Origin: Gamarada debralockiae
Lineage: Eukaryota; Ascomycota; Leotiomycetes; Helotiales; Hyphodiscaceae
Length of the DNA stretch: 64,000 nucleotides
NCBI GenBank assembly: GCA_002803225.1
Contig: NXFV01002039.1
Coordinates: forward strand, 99,146-163,145
Direction: 5' to 3'
In this document: positions 45,379 to 57,751 of the stretch, in pieces
How the letters are laid out: each line of letters opens with the position of its first letter
How positions within the stretch are numbered: position 1 is the stretch's first letter
The notes under the pieces: model-generated
Told to the model about the DNA's origin: nothing
Databases searched by the model: none
What the model saw: the letters and a program-made list of their open reading frames with translations, nothing else
Program-made: the position numbers and the translations under genes

Positions 45379-48300
45379 ATGAACTACACTTCCCGAAGTC
45401 CAGATCGTGTGGGTTCGAAGCGTAAACGGCCCGCCGTGAACAATTACTTCGACAATCGTCAACCGTCAATGCGAGATGAGAATTTATCCTCACCCCGCGA
45501 TCACTCAGATCCTAGGTCATATTCCCCACCATCCTATGACCGAAGAGACCGTAGCCCACGACGAGTCGCTTCTTACCATCCTGCTTCCATCGAGAGGTAT
45601 ACAACAGACGAAGCAGGTCGGCCACGAGAGCTCAGGTTTTCTAGGGACCGCTCTAGTTCACCGGGACGAAATAGAGGTGGCAGACGAGCATCAGGACGTT
45701 GGGCCGATACAGATAGAGAGAGGTTTGTTGAGCGAGTTGGCAGAGGGGAAGCGTATCGCCCCAAATACCCCATAAACGACTCCTCCCCGGCAGCGTCGCC
45801 TTCAAGACCGAGTCTGGCTACTCACGAGTCCAGAGGTATGTAAATTTCTAGTTTTGCCATTACCGTTTACATCCCGTCTGTTCAATTTTGAATGTATAAC
45901 CTTTTCTAATTGATTGATTCAACCCGAATTCATTCACTCTTTTGGGGCGATCAAGTACTATGCAATTTCTTACGTGAAGCATCGTCAGATTCTCGCGCAT
46001 CGTCAGTTTCGAGTCCTCATCCAAATCAACCTAACAACAAGAACGATTCAGCCATTTCCTCCAGAGTTTCGAGTCCTCGCCCAAATCAACCAGATAAGAC
46101 GAGCGATTCAATTGTTGCCTCCAAAGAATACTCGAATCAGCCCAACACGAAAGACTCAATCGCCGATCAGGCTTCAACGACCACAATCCTCGAGCCACTA
46201 AATACGGATATGTCAATTACTGATCCGAAATCAACGAATAACAATGCCGAACTATCTCGTCAACCCGCCGTGATGACTACATCACAAACCCAAGTTGACT
46301 CAATAGACACAACAGAGGCAGCCAATGAACTTGGTCAGCTTTTCTATCAGCTCATTGAGGAAGCTACAGACCTAGCTTCTCTTAAGACCCAGAAGAGGGC
46401 TGCTGAGAGAGACTTCGCTAGAAGAGATAACGAGTTCAATAAGTCAAAGGCAAACCATGAGAAGTTCCCTGCAACAGAGGAGGCATTGAGAAGAGGCAAG
46501 GATCACGCCAAGAAAACTCTTCACGCAATTAGTGAGAAGTGTGAGAAAAAGAACTCCACACTTAAGGATATTGCCCTTCAGGGAGCGGCACGTCTTCTGT
46601 CTGTGCTATCCCTAGAGAAGAGATGCCAGGCGTTAGAGAAGCAAGTACGAGACCAACAATCGTTCATCGAGAATCAACGATCGGAACGTGAGGCTCTGGA
46701 AACGAAAATTCGAATCGTTCAAAACGAATTAGCGACTACCCAGAACCGCCAGGAACAGCTCCACAACGAGATTCGGCCGCGTGTGGATGAAGCACATCAG
46801 AATGCTTCAAAAGCCATGAACGATCTGGAGGATCTGAAGCAATCGAGTTTCGTTGCCAAGAGAGACCTCGAATATCTGTCAGGCAAGATACCACAGAACC
46901 TAAAACAGAGGCTGGAAAATCTCTCAGAACGACTGAATATCTCAGAGCGAGTGAACAACCTAAAGGGCCCCGATAGTACTAAAGCTAAGGAAGAGCCTAT
47001 TAGTACTACTACAAGTAAAGCCCTTGTCGAGAATGCGAAGGCTCTCGACGACTATGGCCAAAGGTTGCAGAAGTTAGAGACCCACGTACGCACAGGCCTT
47101 AACGGCCACCTATCTTCGGTCCTTCAGTCCACGGGAAAGTTCCGCCAGGAGCTTCAGAGGACTCACACGCAAATAGACTCATTACTAGAGAGGATTACGG
47201 TCGTAGAGGGCCAAGATACAACGGCATCATTAGCCGAACTTCGAAACGAGCTGAACGACTCAAATATGAGCCTGAAGAATCTAGAGACAAGATTTTCCAA
47301 CCTGCCCTCCAACGTGGACATGGTCGATATCAGAAAGCGAATTGCATTCGCGGAGAGCGGAACGGCCAAGCTAGATGCACTGAAGCTAGATGAACTCCGA
47401 AACGAAGTGAACGATTTGAAGAAGGGATTAGGCGCGGTAGAAAAGCAAGCTCGTCCGACTATACGTCCTTCAGCGGATGAATTGTTGAACGGTGGTGAGC
47501 AAATAGCCAGCCTTGAGAAGAGATTGTCCAACTTAGAGAGCGCCCGCTCTTCTACGACGGCCGTCAACACACCAGCTCCCGAGTTCGATTACGAAACCCT
47601 GAAGAAAGATATCATCGCTATTGTTGAGTCAATGCAATCCGCCTCCGATTCCGAGTTGGGTGGAGCGATCGATGCCCTTGAGAAAAAGGTCAACAAAATC
47701 GAGGAGAATTTAGAGGGCCAGAAGAACTCCTATGTTCCCATGTCTGCTCTTCCTGATCTTTCTGCCAAGCTTTCACCCGAGTCGGGCGGACTGGTCGACG
47801 CCCTTGATAAAAAGGTTGATAAAATTGAGAAGGATGTACAAGGCCAGAAGAACTCCTTGTCTGCTCTTCCTGCTCTTACCGCCAGGCTTGACGAGCTCTC
47901 TCAAAAGGTCCAAAATGAGCAAGCTCACGCCGAGGCCCTCAGGCAGATCGATGGAAAATATAATAAGTGGATTGGCGAGCAGCAGAACATCCAACAGGAC
48001 CTCAATGACCGCATTGATGCAGTCACAACTGGCATTATCAACGTTGACAAACGATTAGGCCTGATCAACACCAAGGAGATGGCTGTCTATATCCTCAACC
48101 AGATGGACTCTACGTACCCCAACCTCCGCGACGCTCAGAATACGTTTGCCGAATATAAAAATGCTCTCAATCGTGTCGACCTCCGCTTTCTAGAGATGGA
48201 CATTACCATCAAGGCTCTTACGGACCATATTCACACCCTAGAAGGCCATATCAAGCAGAGTCCCGCTGGCGACACTCAGACGGCTCAAGCCCTGCGCAAA

Positions 48301-48801
48301 GAGGTTGATACTTTAAACGCCCACGTTACCACTGCGAAGAGACTCGCCAAAGAAGCCAAAGACGCCATTGATGCATTTTCGAAGGAAAAGGCGGAGGAGG
48401 CCAACATTCTGGCAGAGAAATTCGGAAACGTTCATAAGCAGCTGGGCGAGCTGGAGGATCAACAGAAGGTTCTTGCTAAAGTCTCACCTACCAAATCCGC
48501 CAAACCGGGCTCAGAAACTACTTTCCCGGCCGTCGAGAATCGCTCGATCGCTAACGGCAATTCAACGATTCGCGGACGCTCTAAGCTTGATTCACCCGTC
48601 TCTCGACAATCGTCTGGAGAGCCGCTGTCCAAGAGACGTCAACATGGTCCAAATGTGTTAGCGCCACCTGCGAAGTCGAATGGTGTCCATAGCAGTCCCG
48701 GTCGAAAGAGGAAGAGGGTCCATCTTGCGGACGAGGATGATTCCGACGATGTCGATTTCGAGCCGGACCAGCCTACGATTTCCGATGACGAGGATGATTA
48801 A
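45379..48801 (+). CDS. Long coiled-coil protein, hypothetical
   Basis: Exon 1 45379-45835 (MNYTSRSPDRVGSKRKR), intron 45836-45988 (GTATGT donor; CAG acceptor at 45988, or AAG at 45979, both keep phase), exon 2 to 48801; 1,089 residues with the CAG acceptor. The N-terminus is Arg/Ser/Asp-rich (RRDRSPRR, SRDRSSSPGRNR). From about 250 to 950 the protein is heptad-rich with Leu, Glu, Lys and Gln (ENLSERLNISERVNNLK, LEKRLSNLESARSS), including a duplicated segment ALEKKVNKIEENLEGQKNS / ALDKKVDKIEKDVQGQKNS. The end has KRKRVHL, a likely nuclear signal, and an acidic tail (DEDDSDDVDFEPD). It is probably a structural or nuclear scaffold protein; no named family recognised. Intact. Confidence 0.8.
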
Positions 48802-50055
48802 TCAAGTATGCACTTGGGGTTACACATTTGCATTCTCGACCAATCAGGCCTCTGTGGCTTACCAAGCTAAGGTTGGCCACGTCATCAAGGGGGTATCAAA
48901 GGGGTGTGTTGATAGCCAAATGGGGACATGAGGAGTTTTAGCTGACCGTTCCTTACTTTTCTTTTCTTTTTCCAGTTGTGGAGATACCCATTTGCATCCG
49001 CGAGTTGGCGCACAGAGCACAGCATGTTACTTGCATTGCATTCGGCGCTAGTCTCTATTCCGTTACATTTCGCGCTTTCTTTTCGTTTATTTTTATTTTA
49101 TCTGGACGATTGGGGGCGGTGATCGTGGAGAAGTTGTATGTATATTTGGCGCTTATTGTGTTGCTTGAAAAGAGGTTGGGATGGTGCTTTTGCTTTTATG
49201 ATTTGGGGTGGCTTGCGTTGATTTTGCTTTCAAGAATGGGGCAAAGGAGGTGTGTTTAGAGGGGACGTGGGACATTGGGATAGCAGCGATGCGGTGGTTT
49301 TACATATTATGAGCTCATGAGAGCAGAGAAAATTCAAAGTGCTTCTGAAACAACTAAATACGAGTTGAGTTGGTGAATTCACTCAACCCTCACTAGCATC
49401 AGCAAGCAGCCTCCTGAACCCCTTGTCTTTCGCCCAACTAAAATCCCTAACCAGCATCCAATATCGTCCTCATTTCTTCGTAGATATACATTGACGTTGA
49501 ATCAAAGATGTAAGTCGAGGAGAGATTCGAACAAGTAACCAATGACAGAGGAGAGTTGGTGAACTTGGTGTGACGTTACTCCACTTGCCTAGGTTTCTGT
49601 GTCACAATTCAGCCTCAGGTCTATCATGCTACCTGCAGGCTGCAGCAAATGAAGTTAAACTTCGGGCTTTACGCATTTTCCGTTCAACTCAACCGTTCGT
49701 GATCTAGTTCTCCCCTTCCTTCCTTGGCCCCTTGATTCAGCATCGAATTATCGGTTTCATTGGGCTGAAAGATGAGTTATCGTTTGATTCGATGTTTTCG
49801 ATACACTGCCTCGGCGAGGCTCTGAGACTGGAGGCCGAACGAAACACTGGACATTTTGCATTATTATCGGTACGGATAGCCAGCAACTGTAAGCTTCAAA
49901 TTCGAACGTTCGTTGGAGTTAGCTTTCAGCTCAATGCCAGCTACTCTCAGAAGTGCATTGGCGGATCCCACAGTATGCGAGGAGTACATCCCATCAGCCG
50001 GGGATGGAATGGAGGCCAAACTTTGCGAGACGGACTGCATGGAAAGTGCCGCTGA
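48802..50055. other. Gene-free stretch
   Basis: 3' flank of the coiled-coil gene. A 93-codon frame at 48978-49259 is hydrophobic but lacks family character and lies in T-rich 3' UTR-like sequence. Nothing else is seen up to the HET remnant. Confidence 0.45.
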
Positions 50056-50393
50056 AACTCAAAGATCTACCGTCACACACCGCTGAATCACCAACTTCTT
50101 GAGATCCACCTGATCAGTATTCTACCTGGCACAGAGCTAGAGCAGACCAAGCTTCGATCGTTCAAAGGTACCGTAGTTACAGGATATGAAGCTCTCTCTT
50201 ATGCGTGGGGGAATCCTAGCCTACGAGAGATTGTTCTTGTTGGTGGGTCCCCATTCTGGGTTCCTCGAAGTTTGCATGAAGCACTTCGATACTTGCGGAA
50301 CGAGAAAGAAGCGCGAACTATGTGAATTGACGCGATTTGCTTATATCTTGGTGGACCTCGAACGAAATACCGCTGAACGTTGAGGCGTTAACC
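50056..50393 (+). pseudogene. HET domain N-terminal remnant
   Basis: A frame starting near 50056 reads HQLLEIHLISILPGTELE, TGYEALSYAWGNPSLREIV, FWVPRSLHEALRYLR and EARTM, then a TGA where HET proteins have Trp, then IDAIC. This is the start of the classic HET block (ALSYxWG to WIDAICINQ). After IDAIC the frame is lost; NTAER appears in another frame near 50.37 kb. Nothing of the rest of the HET domain follows. The TGG-to-TGA change is a transition. Confidence 0.75.
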
Positions 50394-50636
50394 TCTAATT
50401 TGCGAGGGCCTTCGTTCCACGCGCCCTGGACCCTCTAATTAGGTATAACTAGCGCGCCTACCTACTACTAGTCTACTCTCAAACTAGAAAACAAAGCTCA
50501 ACTTCAACTTGTTATCAGGTTTGTTGGGTTTATCACTCAATATTAATTCGGGTAGTGGATCACTAATCTTGACATTCATTCATTTAAAGGGAGGCTTTCT
50601 TATACATCTATAGCTTTAAAAGCTTGTCAACTCCCA

Positions 50637-50948
50637 CTACTTCATCCTTGCCATTATTTCCCAAGGAATACCACTTTGGCGAGCAACATGTTCGCCGGAT
50701 TTAATAGATCTGTCCAGCACAAGCCTGTAGTTGATCAGGGCAACCTCTGGAGCTACATTTCTTGTTAGAATAAGAGCAAAATCTTTCATTTGCAACTGAG
50801 GCTCGAGAAATAGGAGGGAAGAGTGAGAGTGGTCCGAGTGCTTACTTGGAGAGGTTTCGGAAGGATAGTTACGTGGAAAGTTTTGATTGATGGGAATAGC
50901 GATGACAGAAGTGGCTACTAAGCTAATAAGAACTGTGGATAGCTTCAT
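50637..50948 (-). CDS. Small secreted protein, hypothetical
   Basis: 103 codons from ATG at 50948. MKLSTVLISLVATSVIAIPI is a textbook signal peptide with likely cleavage at about residue 18-20. The mature part is about 84 residues without cysteine, with a Ser/His-rich stretch (SPSKHSDHSHSS) and ends IPWEIMARMK. No family recognised. Size and secretion signal make it effector-like, but the lack of Cys pairs and any homology leaves its role open. An intron near the end of the Ser-rich part is possible. Confidence 0.55.
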   Translation of the reverse strand: MKLSTVLISLVATSVIAIPINQNFPRNYPSETSPSKHSDHSHSSLLFLEPQLQMKDFALILTRNVAPEVALINYRLVLDRSIKSGEHVARQSGIPWEIMARMK

Positions 50949-53900
50949 CTTCAGCGATTATTTTTACGATCAGAAGATCATAAGTGCGCAAGGAGGATGT
51001 GTATTTGTTCATGATAAACCCCGCTGTCTTAAGTTACCCCGCATCCGAGCTCAATAGATTTCTCCCCTGCCGTACCGAGAACGCAACAAAGCAGACCGTC
51101 GGATCTCTGGAAATATATATAGACTTGGTGACACCCATTTTTCGTAATGTCCAATCTCCATAAAACTAATCAATTCGCAATCAATTAATCTGAGTACCGC
51201 AAAAATGGCAGGCTGCAGAATTAGTGACGCAGGCGCCTCTGGCATCCGCAAAAGTACCCCCCACTTCCACCCCCCTTTCCCCGAAACCCTCGCTAACGAA
51301 GTCCGTCTGTTGCTATGGCGACTAGGGGCAGTTTGAAGTGTTTTGTGTTCAGTACGTTGAGTTTTATGTGAGCCTGCCAGGAAGTGGATTAAAGGAGAAG
51401 CATCCAGGTGAACCAAATCGACGAGTTTTGTGCCGAGTTAGGAAGGTCTATCCGAGGTGGCGGGCAGCCAGGATGGGTTTATTTTGAACACTGTACTTGG
51501 AAGCCACATGCGGTGCCGCAGAAGAAAACTCATGTATAATTTGTTCTTTCGATTTGATGATGGAGGGTAATGAACTTGCGAGTGGTTTGGGTGTCGGTGC
51601 TGATGCTGCAATTTCGGTGAAAATATTAACCTAAGTCCCAATTAGACAGAAATTGCTTGCGGTTAAAGACACGAGGAGGACGTACAAGTGTGCTGAGATT
51701 TTTAGAGCAAACCATTGGCACCCCCGCAAATTTAAACCTGGTGTTGTAGCGGACCAAGATAAAGTGGTGCCACAGTGATTTACCGTGAGAAGATCGGGAA
51801 ATTGTGCGCATGGTCGCTCAGGAGCTTGTCTCGTCTACTTTTGCGCGAATGGCAAGAAGCCGGCACACTTCTCAAACGGCATTGCTGCGTCTCCGCGATT
51901 GCACGCAATTGAGCGGTGAGTATAGAAGACCATTGAATGAATCTGTATTCTAAAATTGAGGGACTAGGCACATCCTAGGAACTGACCCCAGGCTCTCTTC
52001 CGATTCACAGTCCAGCGGTAGGTTCTGATTAGGGTGGCGCCTGCCGGTAATCGCAAGAGTCAGTAGGGGGAATTATGCCATTTTCTAACTGTTTTCGAAA
52101 ACTCTGTTGCGCTATTGTGATATTTTGAAGAGAAAAGCTGTATACGACATTTGACAGTGTCATGGGAAACCCACAGCGCGCTTAAGCTGTGATTTCACAG
52201 CCACGAAATCTGAGGGAAATGGCCACTTACATTGATTGATATGCACGTAGCCGTGAAATTTGAACCCAAGCAAACAGCAAGGCTGGACATAAATAGAGAA
52301 TAATTCCACTCAAGAAAGATCTCAAAGACAGAAACCTCACGATTTGCGCCTCGAATTATCTGGAAATCGGTTTGTTATGGTAGGGTACGCCTTCAGGCCT
52401 TCAAGCCGGCGACTGCTCCAGTCCGTGAGGCATAAGAAATCGAAAGCCATCCAAATCCCTCTTGATTGCCTTCGAGACTAATTCATCCTCGTGAAGAAGA
52501 GGTCACTGGTATCCAACCACCTTTCAGGTCAGGTCTTTCAGACGGAGTTCTCGCCGGCAACGACGCATGAACAACGGAAGGGGCATGTGAAGTAGTAATA
52601 TTCTCCCAAACAAAGCCACTGTTCTGACCCCCACGATAGAGATCCTTTTCTTGCGGAAAGAAAGACTCTTATAGTACACTAATACTTCGACAAGCAATAA
52701 GAAAGCCAATGTCAAGGTTTGCAGCAGAGCAGTGCTGCCCCATCGGGCCCACTTCGTTCTCTCTCCAAACAAGACAATATAGGACATATGGAAGGGGAAG
52801 CGGGAGGCTCTCTCGGAGCATTCCAACGAACGATAGAGAGCCAACGGTTCTCGACATATCGCCGAATGTGTCTCGGTGGAGTATTTGGAGTATTGGCATT
52901 CTTCCTTGCGCCTCCTACGGATCTTATACTCTCGACTGAGCTTGGCGCTACAGAGACTCGACTTCAAACACAACAAGACCGTGCCCCGAAATTCGAACGC
53001 TTGGTCCAAAGCCTTTTCTATCCAGCTCTCAGCATATCTTCAATCACAGATACGGCTACTGGCGCGTTCTGATCGGTCGCTCCCGGGTATGCTTGAAGAA
53101 AGACAACGACAGGCTACTCCGTAGGATGACAGAAAGGTGCTGAGTGGCGTCTTCCATGCAGACTGCAGACCCTCGTCTACAATTGATAGAATCCGCAAGT
53201 GCAATACAGATCATGCGAGCTATCTGCAAATTCTATCCATAATGGCCGTGTCTCGTGTCGCGTCTGTAAAGCTAGCAAAGAGCGCTGCTCACGCTATTCG
53301 TAGTCCGTCGATATTTCCACCAATAATTCCTTGATCCCAATTCTTCTGTCATGCGGAAGTATCGAAATTCTGGTTCGTTTGTGCAAATTCGTGGTATTGT
53401 GGAATCGAGGTCTCGAAGTACTGAGCTCGAAGATGTCATCGTCTACTGCCTGGCAAGGGCGAGCATGGTAGCCCTTCGAAAGTCGTTCTTCCGTTCTCGC
53501 GACATCATCAGCAAAAGGGCATCAAGTTTGCGCATTATCTCGCAACAATAGAGTACCGTACGAGGTGTCCCTTGTCCCTGAACATCAATCTTCACGGGCT
53601 TGTCGGCTTCCAGAGATGAGCGGGATTCTGCTTGATTGTGTCGACGAGGTTTCTTAACCCGAAATTTGTCTGATGAAGGATGGTTGGGTGTATTGTCACT
53701 TCATCCCAGCAGGCATAAAGATTGAGGTCGACAAGGAATGCATTCATTATGTTATCGCGAATGAGCCGCACAGGGTTAACCTTAGAAAAAGACCCACTTG
53801 CGGGCCATTAACAAGCTTTCCGGACTTTTGCTAGCCCAAAGCTGTTCTACCTGGATCAAGAGTAGCCCTACAACATGTTTAGCTGTAAAACGTTGATACC

Positions 53901-54692
53901 TCTCTTATTTCTAATTTTGCTGTATGTCTTTTTTGAAAATCATTCCCCCTGGTGCCGCCTAGCGCCGCGTTGCACCCTTCTCTGCAAATTCCATGCCGTT
54001 ACAAAGCGGCTCGTTCTTTACTGAACACGGTGCCTTGCTTTGACTGGGAGCATTGGCCTCATCGCATCAGGCTCATCAGATGCTCATTCAACGTAGAGGG
54101 CAGATACAGATGACGTGGCCAGCAAGCTCGGGGCGGAGTACCCTCAACAGCCCAAATTTGCCCTCTCTTTCTGGGGTACCCTCCACTAAGACTGCTGAGC
54201 AGTGGTTGCAGGGGACACCTAGCATTTGACACTATTCTACATTGAGACTCCCCCATGGGAACTGGCAGAAGATTTCGGTTTTATTACGCAGTTTTCAGGT
54301 CTGATTAGCTAGAATTTACATGTCCTTGAGTACACAAGTGAGGGTCATTTCGACGCCCGGGCTCGTCCATTTCCCCCCACGGAATGGTCTTGATTTGTAT
54401 ACCAGGGGAGAAAGTATCGAACTACTGACAATGCGCTGTGGCTGAATGGTCCCTGTCATCAATATTTCAGATCAAGTGGCTGGTTGGAATATCGCCACAA
54501 AAACTCCTAAACACTTTCTCTCAAACTCTTACATTCTATCTCGAAAGATATCCAACTGCTTGAAGCTCTGGCAAGGTCAGGATACACTTGCAAAACATTT
54601 TGGACTCTGGAGATTACCTATAACACTCCACTTCAGCCTTCAGAAACGGGACTTCTTCCCAAAAAAATCCCACGTTAGACACACCATTCAAG
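50949..54692. other. Gene-poor stretch, probably with decayed coding sequence
   Basis: No intact gene in 3.7 kb. On the minus strand 53.66-53.45 kb reads VKIDVQGQGTPRTVLYCCE and LLMMSRERKNDFRRATMLALARQ before stops, which looks like real but broken coding sequence of an unknown fungal family. A 161-codon minus frame at 52524-53009 has a hydrophobic end but no domain. Plus-strand frames here are short. Confidence 0.45.
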
Positions 54693-55956
54693 ATGTCCAA
54701 CGCGTCGTCGGGTACCTGCATCATTATTCCATTGTCAGATACTGCAAGAAGTCGTACGCCAGAAGCACCAAATGCTGGTATAACACGATTCGCTGATGAA
54801 ATAAAAGGAGATCGAAGGTAGTCAATTATTCCATTTCTGCGGTTTCTCTATACTTCTCAGGTCAAATTTATGGTCATTGCAGATCGAGATGGACGCTTCG
54901 CAGAGCACCCACTCTACTTCAACATCTGGAAACCAACCACTCCACTGTAATCAATGCAGCAAGCCCTTCTCGAGGCAACACGAGCTCACCCGCCACTTGA
55001 ATGAGGCTAAGGCTCATCAGCCAGCCATCAAATGTCTCTTTCCTGGATGTCCGATAACGCATCAGAGAGCCTCGAGAATCGAAAGACACTTCTTGGATAC
55101 ACATGCAAAGTTTCTTGGTATGTTTACCATCTCCAAGCCAACAAATGGTGTTGACGGTTTACGAATAGTGTTCTTTTTTATCCAAAGAAACATGCAGGGG
55201 TTCGGCATCCAAGCCATCGAGCAGCAAGGTAGCTTTTAATCATTCTCGAAACGAAAGCTTTCTTACAACGAATTAGAACGGCCAAACAACTATGGTCCTT
55301 TCGGTATTGGACCACAATACATGTCCGAGAACGTCAACACCGGGCTACCTTCAATGTCCGACAACGCATATCTTCCGCCCGACACAATGTACGTTTCCTA
55401 TGGCAGGCCGCATCGGCCGCATCAGCAAATGCAGCTATATACTCCCACGCAAAGCTACCACGGAAGCTACCAGATCTCACCATTCCAGGGATCTATGACG
55501 GCTCCGTTTGCCTCCTTCACGCCGCCGACCGCGCCACACAGCAATAATCCTCTCAGCATGATAACCCCTGCATCGACCTCACCCTATAGAGCATCCGCTG
55601 ATAACCCTCTGTACAACGGTCAGGGCCAACAGACGTATGGAGTCCACACTTTCGGCACGTATATAGGAAGTCAAAATACTACTTCCGTCCAGGAAAATAC
55701 ACCAGGATCTTATGACCAGATCATGGAGAGGATTGAGGACTCTATTGATGGGACGAACTCCGGCGATGAAAGCGCCGGGCAGGCTTGGATGAATGATGCT
55801 GGAAAGCATAGTATATGGATTGCGGCGTATTCTTCTAGTGAGGAAGAAGCCACTTCAAAAATGTTGAAATGGGTTGTGAGCGAACGTTATTTGAGGATCG
55901 ACGTCTTGTTTTATGATATACCAGTCTGTTGTTGCATGTGTGGTTTTCTGTTTTGA
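54693..55956 (+). CDS. C2H2 zinc finger protein, three exons
   Basis: Exon 1 54693-54817 (MSNASSGTCIIIPLSD), intron 54818-54860 (43 nt, short), exon 2 54861-55117, intron 55118-55276 (GTATGT donor, ATTAG acceptor, 159 nt), exon 3 55277-55956; 353 residues, phases fit. Two fingers are present: LHCNQCSKPFSRQHELTRHL (Cys 71 and 74, His 87 and 94) and IKCLFPGCPITHQRASRIERH (Cys 100 and 105, His 118 and 123), followed by a long Pro/Ser/Gln/Tyr-rich region. It is probably a DNA-binding regulator; targets unknown. If exon 1 is wrong, a start at 54889 (MDASQS) still gives both fingers. The last 30 residues (after SSEEEATSK) are hydrophobic and Cys-rich, unusual for the class, so a further splice near the 3' end is possible. 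Confidence 0.7.
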
Positions 55957-56573
55957 TGTATGTGCTTGCCCGAGTTTCATTTCGTGATGCTTCATGGACG
56001 AGGAAAGATTGAGTGTGCTTTGTCATTAGACCTACGTGCCTTTCGATCGAGGTCTGTAGATGTCAGCATACCAAAGTGGTATTTTTTTGACGGGTAATTC
56101 CCTCTCATGCGAAGTAATATTAGCATCCTTAGTAAATTCATTATGTTATCCCTCTAGATATCAACGCCCTCGTCCCTAATGTGAGCTTGGTCTCGAGAGT
56201 TGCTATCCGGCTTGGAAGAAATTTGACAAGTGCAGCGCTGCTGGAGTTTTCCTCGGACAATCAGCTTGGTTTCGAATTCAGAATTGAGAATGTGTTCTGA
56301 CTTGATAGACGTCGCCCATTTTCGCCTAGCAGCCGGACCTCCCTCCGGCAAGCGCCCAACCTAAATTTAAGCTTCCCCGCTTTCTTTAGTTCCTGCAGCA
56401 GTAGTGTGCATATTTCGTCAGTACCAAAAGAAGTTCTGGTGGGTCTTCCCGATCATTCATGACGTCTGTAGAGAGGTCGAAAGTTGAGGCTATCAAGGAC
56501 TAAAAGCCCACGTTCCATCTCCATATATCCTCGATTGCTTAAAACTTAATCTTAGGAACAGTGTCGGTACAGA
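55957..56573. other. Gene-free stretch
   Basis: Between the C2H2 gene and the DUF3435 remnant. Only short frames; nothing recognised. Confidence 0.45.
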
Positions 56574-57362
56574 CTATGAGGCAAGACCTGGAGTGGTGGA
56601 GCTAGGTGAGTGACATATGTTAAGTGCCGGCCCCCAAATCCCGTCTCGACCAGAATCGGGTCGGCAAGCAGATTCTATGTACTCTCCCACTGATGATGAT
56701 GAGAAAACATTAGCCTGGATCTTGCCCCAAAGATCTAACCTGTTTCCTGGCGTCGAGTATATGTGCGAATCATATCTCCAGAGCTGCGTTCCAAGGTGCT
56801 TAAAGTGAATCATTGTACCGTATCTCATCTCCCTTTTTCGACGTGCCATTTTGAGCTCTTTTAGGAGAGAACCTTGTATAAACTAAACCATATCAGCAAT
56901 TTTGATTCGTGCTACAGGGCGTGGGGGATGCTGTACATTTCTGGTGCTCCCAGTCAACTTTTTACCCAGTTCCGGGAAACCATGCTCCCTTAAGCCGCCT
57001 GAAAAATCCTTCAAATACGAGACAACTGTACTCGTACAGGCTATAGGATCACCATATGCTCCTTCGATGCCATATGCTATGTATGTAGCAAATTCCTGCA
57101 GCGTCTTTATATGTATGGGGTGACGCCGGGGTTTTCGAGCTTATATCTTTATAGTAGAGAGAATAAGTATCACAAGTGTCTCACTTTTGGATCATGGGGA
57201 TCTTACTGTTTCCAAAGATCCATCATGCGAGCGTATCTCTTCAAAGTTCCTGGTTGGAGCTTCTTCTTCACTTCTTCTCCAGTAACAATATGTTTATTGT
57301 TCTCGGAGCCATTCTCACGGGCTCTTTTAAGGAAATCTTCTGGTGATCTGCGCTTGGGCATT
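56574..57362 (-). pseudogene. DUF3435 / FluG-type tyrosine-recombinase-like protein, N-terminal and core remnant
   Basis: ATG at 57362 opens MPKRRSPEDFLKRARENGSE, then after a one-base shift VTGEEVKKKLQPGTLKRYARMMDLW. After a gap that may be an intron, TLQEFATYIAYGIEGAYGDP, VVSYLKDFSGGLREHG and, past an in-frame TAG, LKELKMARRKREMRYGTM, LWRYDSHIYSTPGNRL and SSSSVGEYIESACRPDSGR. This order is that of the fungal DUF3435/FluG family, related to Crypton and Starship-captain recombinases. The catalytic C-terminal part (Arg-His-Arg-Tyr) is missing. The copy is dead and truncated at about 56.57 kb. The assignment is by pattern. Confidence 0.6.
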
Positions 57363-57365
57363 GTA

Positions 57366-57751
57366 AGGAGTCCAGCGACAGCAAGAGTATATATAAGTTA
57401 GGATGAATTGAGAAATAAGGGGTGCGATATATGTAAGGTCTGAAAAAGGAGATTGGAAAAAGCTTGGCAGTCTTGTTGGAGAAGGGTAATACAAATTGTG
57501 AACAACGGCGGGAAAAGGATTTATAGCAGCTAGCAGCAAAGTTCTGAGCCATCCCCCTTTTTACACCAAAACTTAACGAGAACACTTAAATATTTTACAC
57601 AGCCAGCAACGTTTACTGCAAAATCTGTATAATAGAAGCTCCTGATTCGACCATCTCGCTGAAAACAACGTGTTCTAAATTAGCGTATTCCTTATTACAC
57701 TCACGCAGTGAAGGTGGAAGTAAGGAAGTTGGGGCAAAGGTGGTGGTTTTA
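57366..57751. other. Upstream flank of the DUF3435 remnant
   Basis: 386 bp with no gene recognised; A/T-rich near 57.6 kb before the MITE. Confidence 0.4.

Noticed and set aside
48978..49259. 93-codon hydrophobic frame resembling a membrane protein
   Set aside because: T-rich 3' UTR-like composition explains the hydrophobicity; no motif and no conserved start context.
52524..53009. 161-codon minus-strand frame
   Set aside because: Length is notable, but composition is mixed with no domain and no conserved start; may be chance or a relic, so described only in the gap entry.
53230..53330. CRVCKASKERC on the plus strand, resembling half a C6 zinc cluster
   Set aside because: Only three cysteines, a stop soon after, and no second half; the better coding signal nearby is on the opposite strand.
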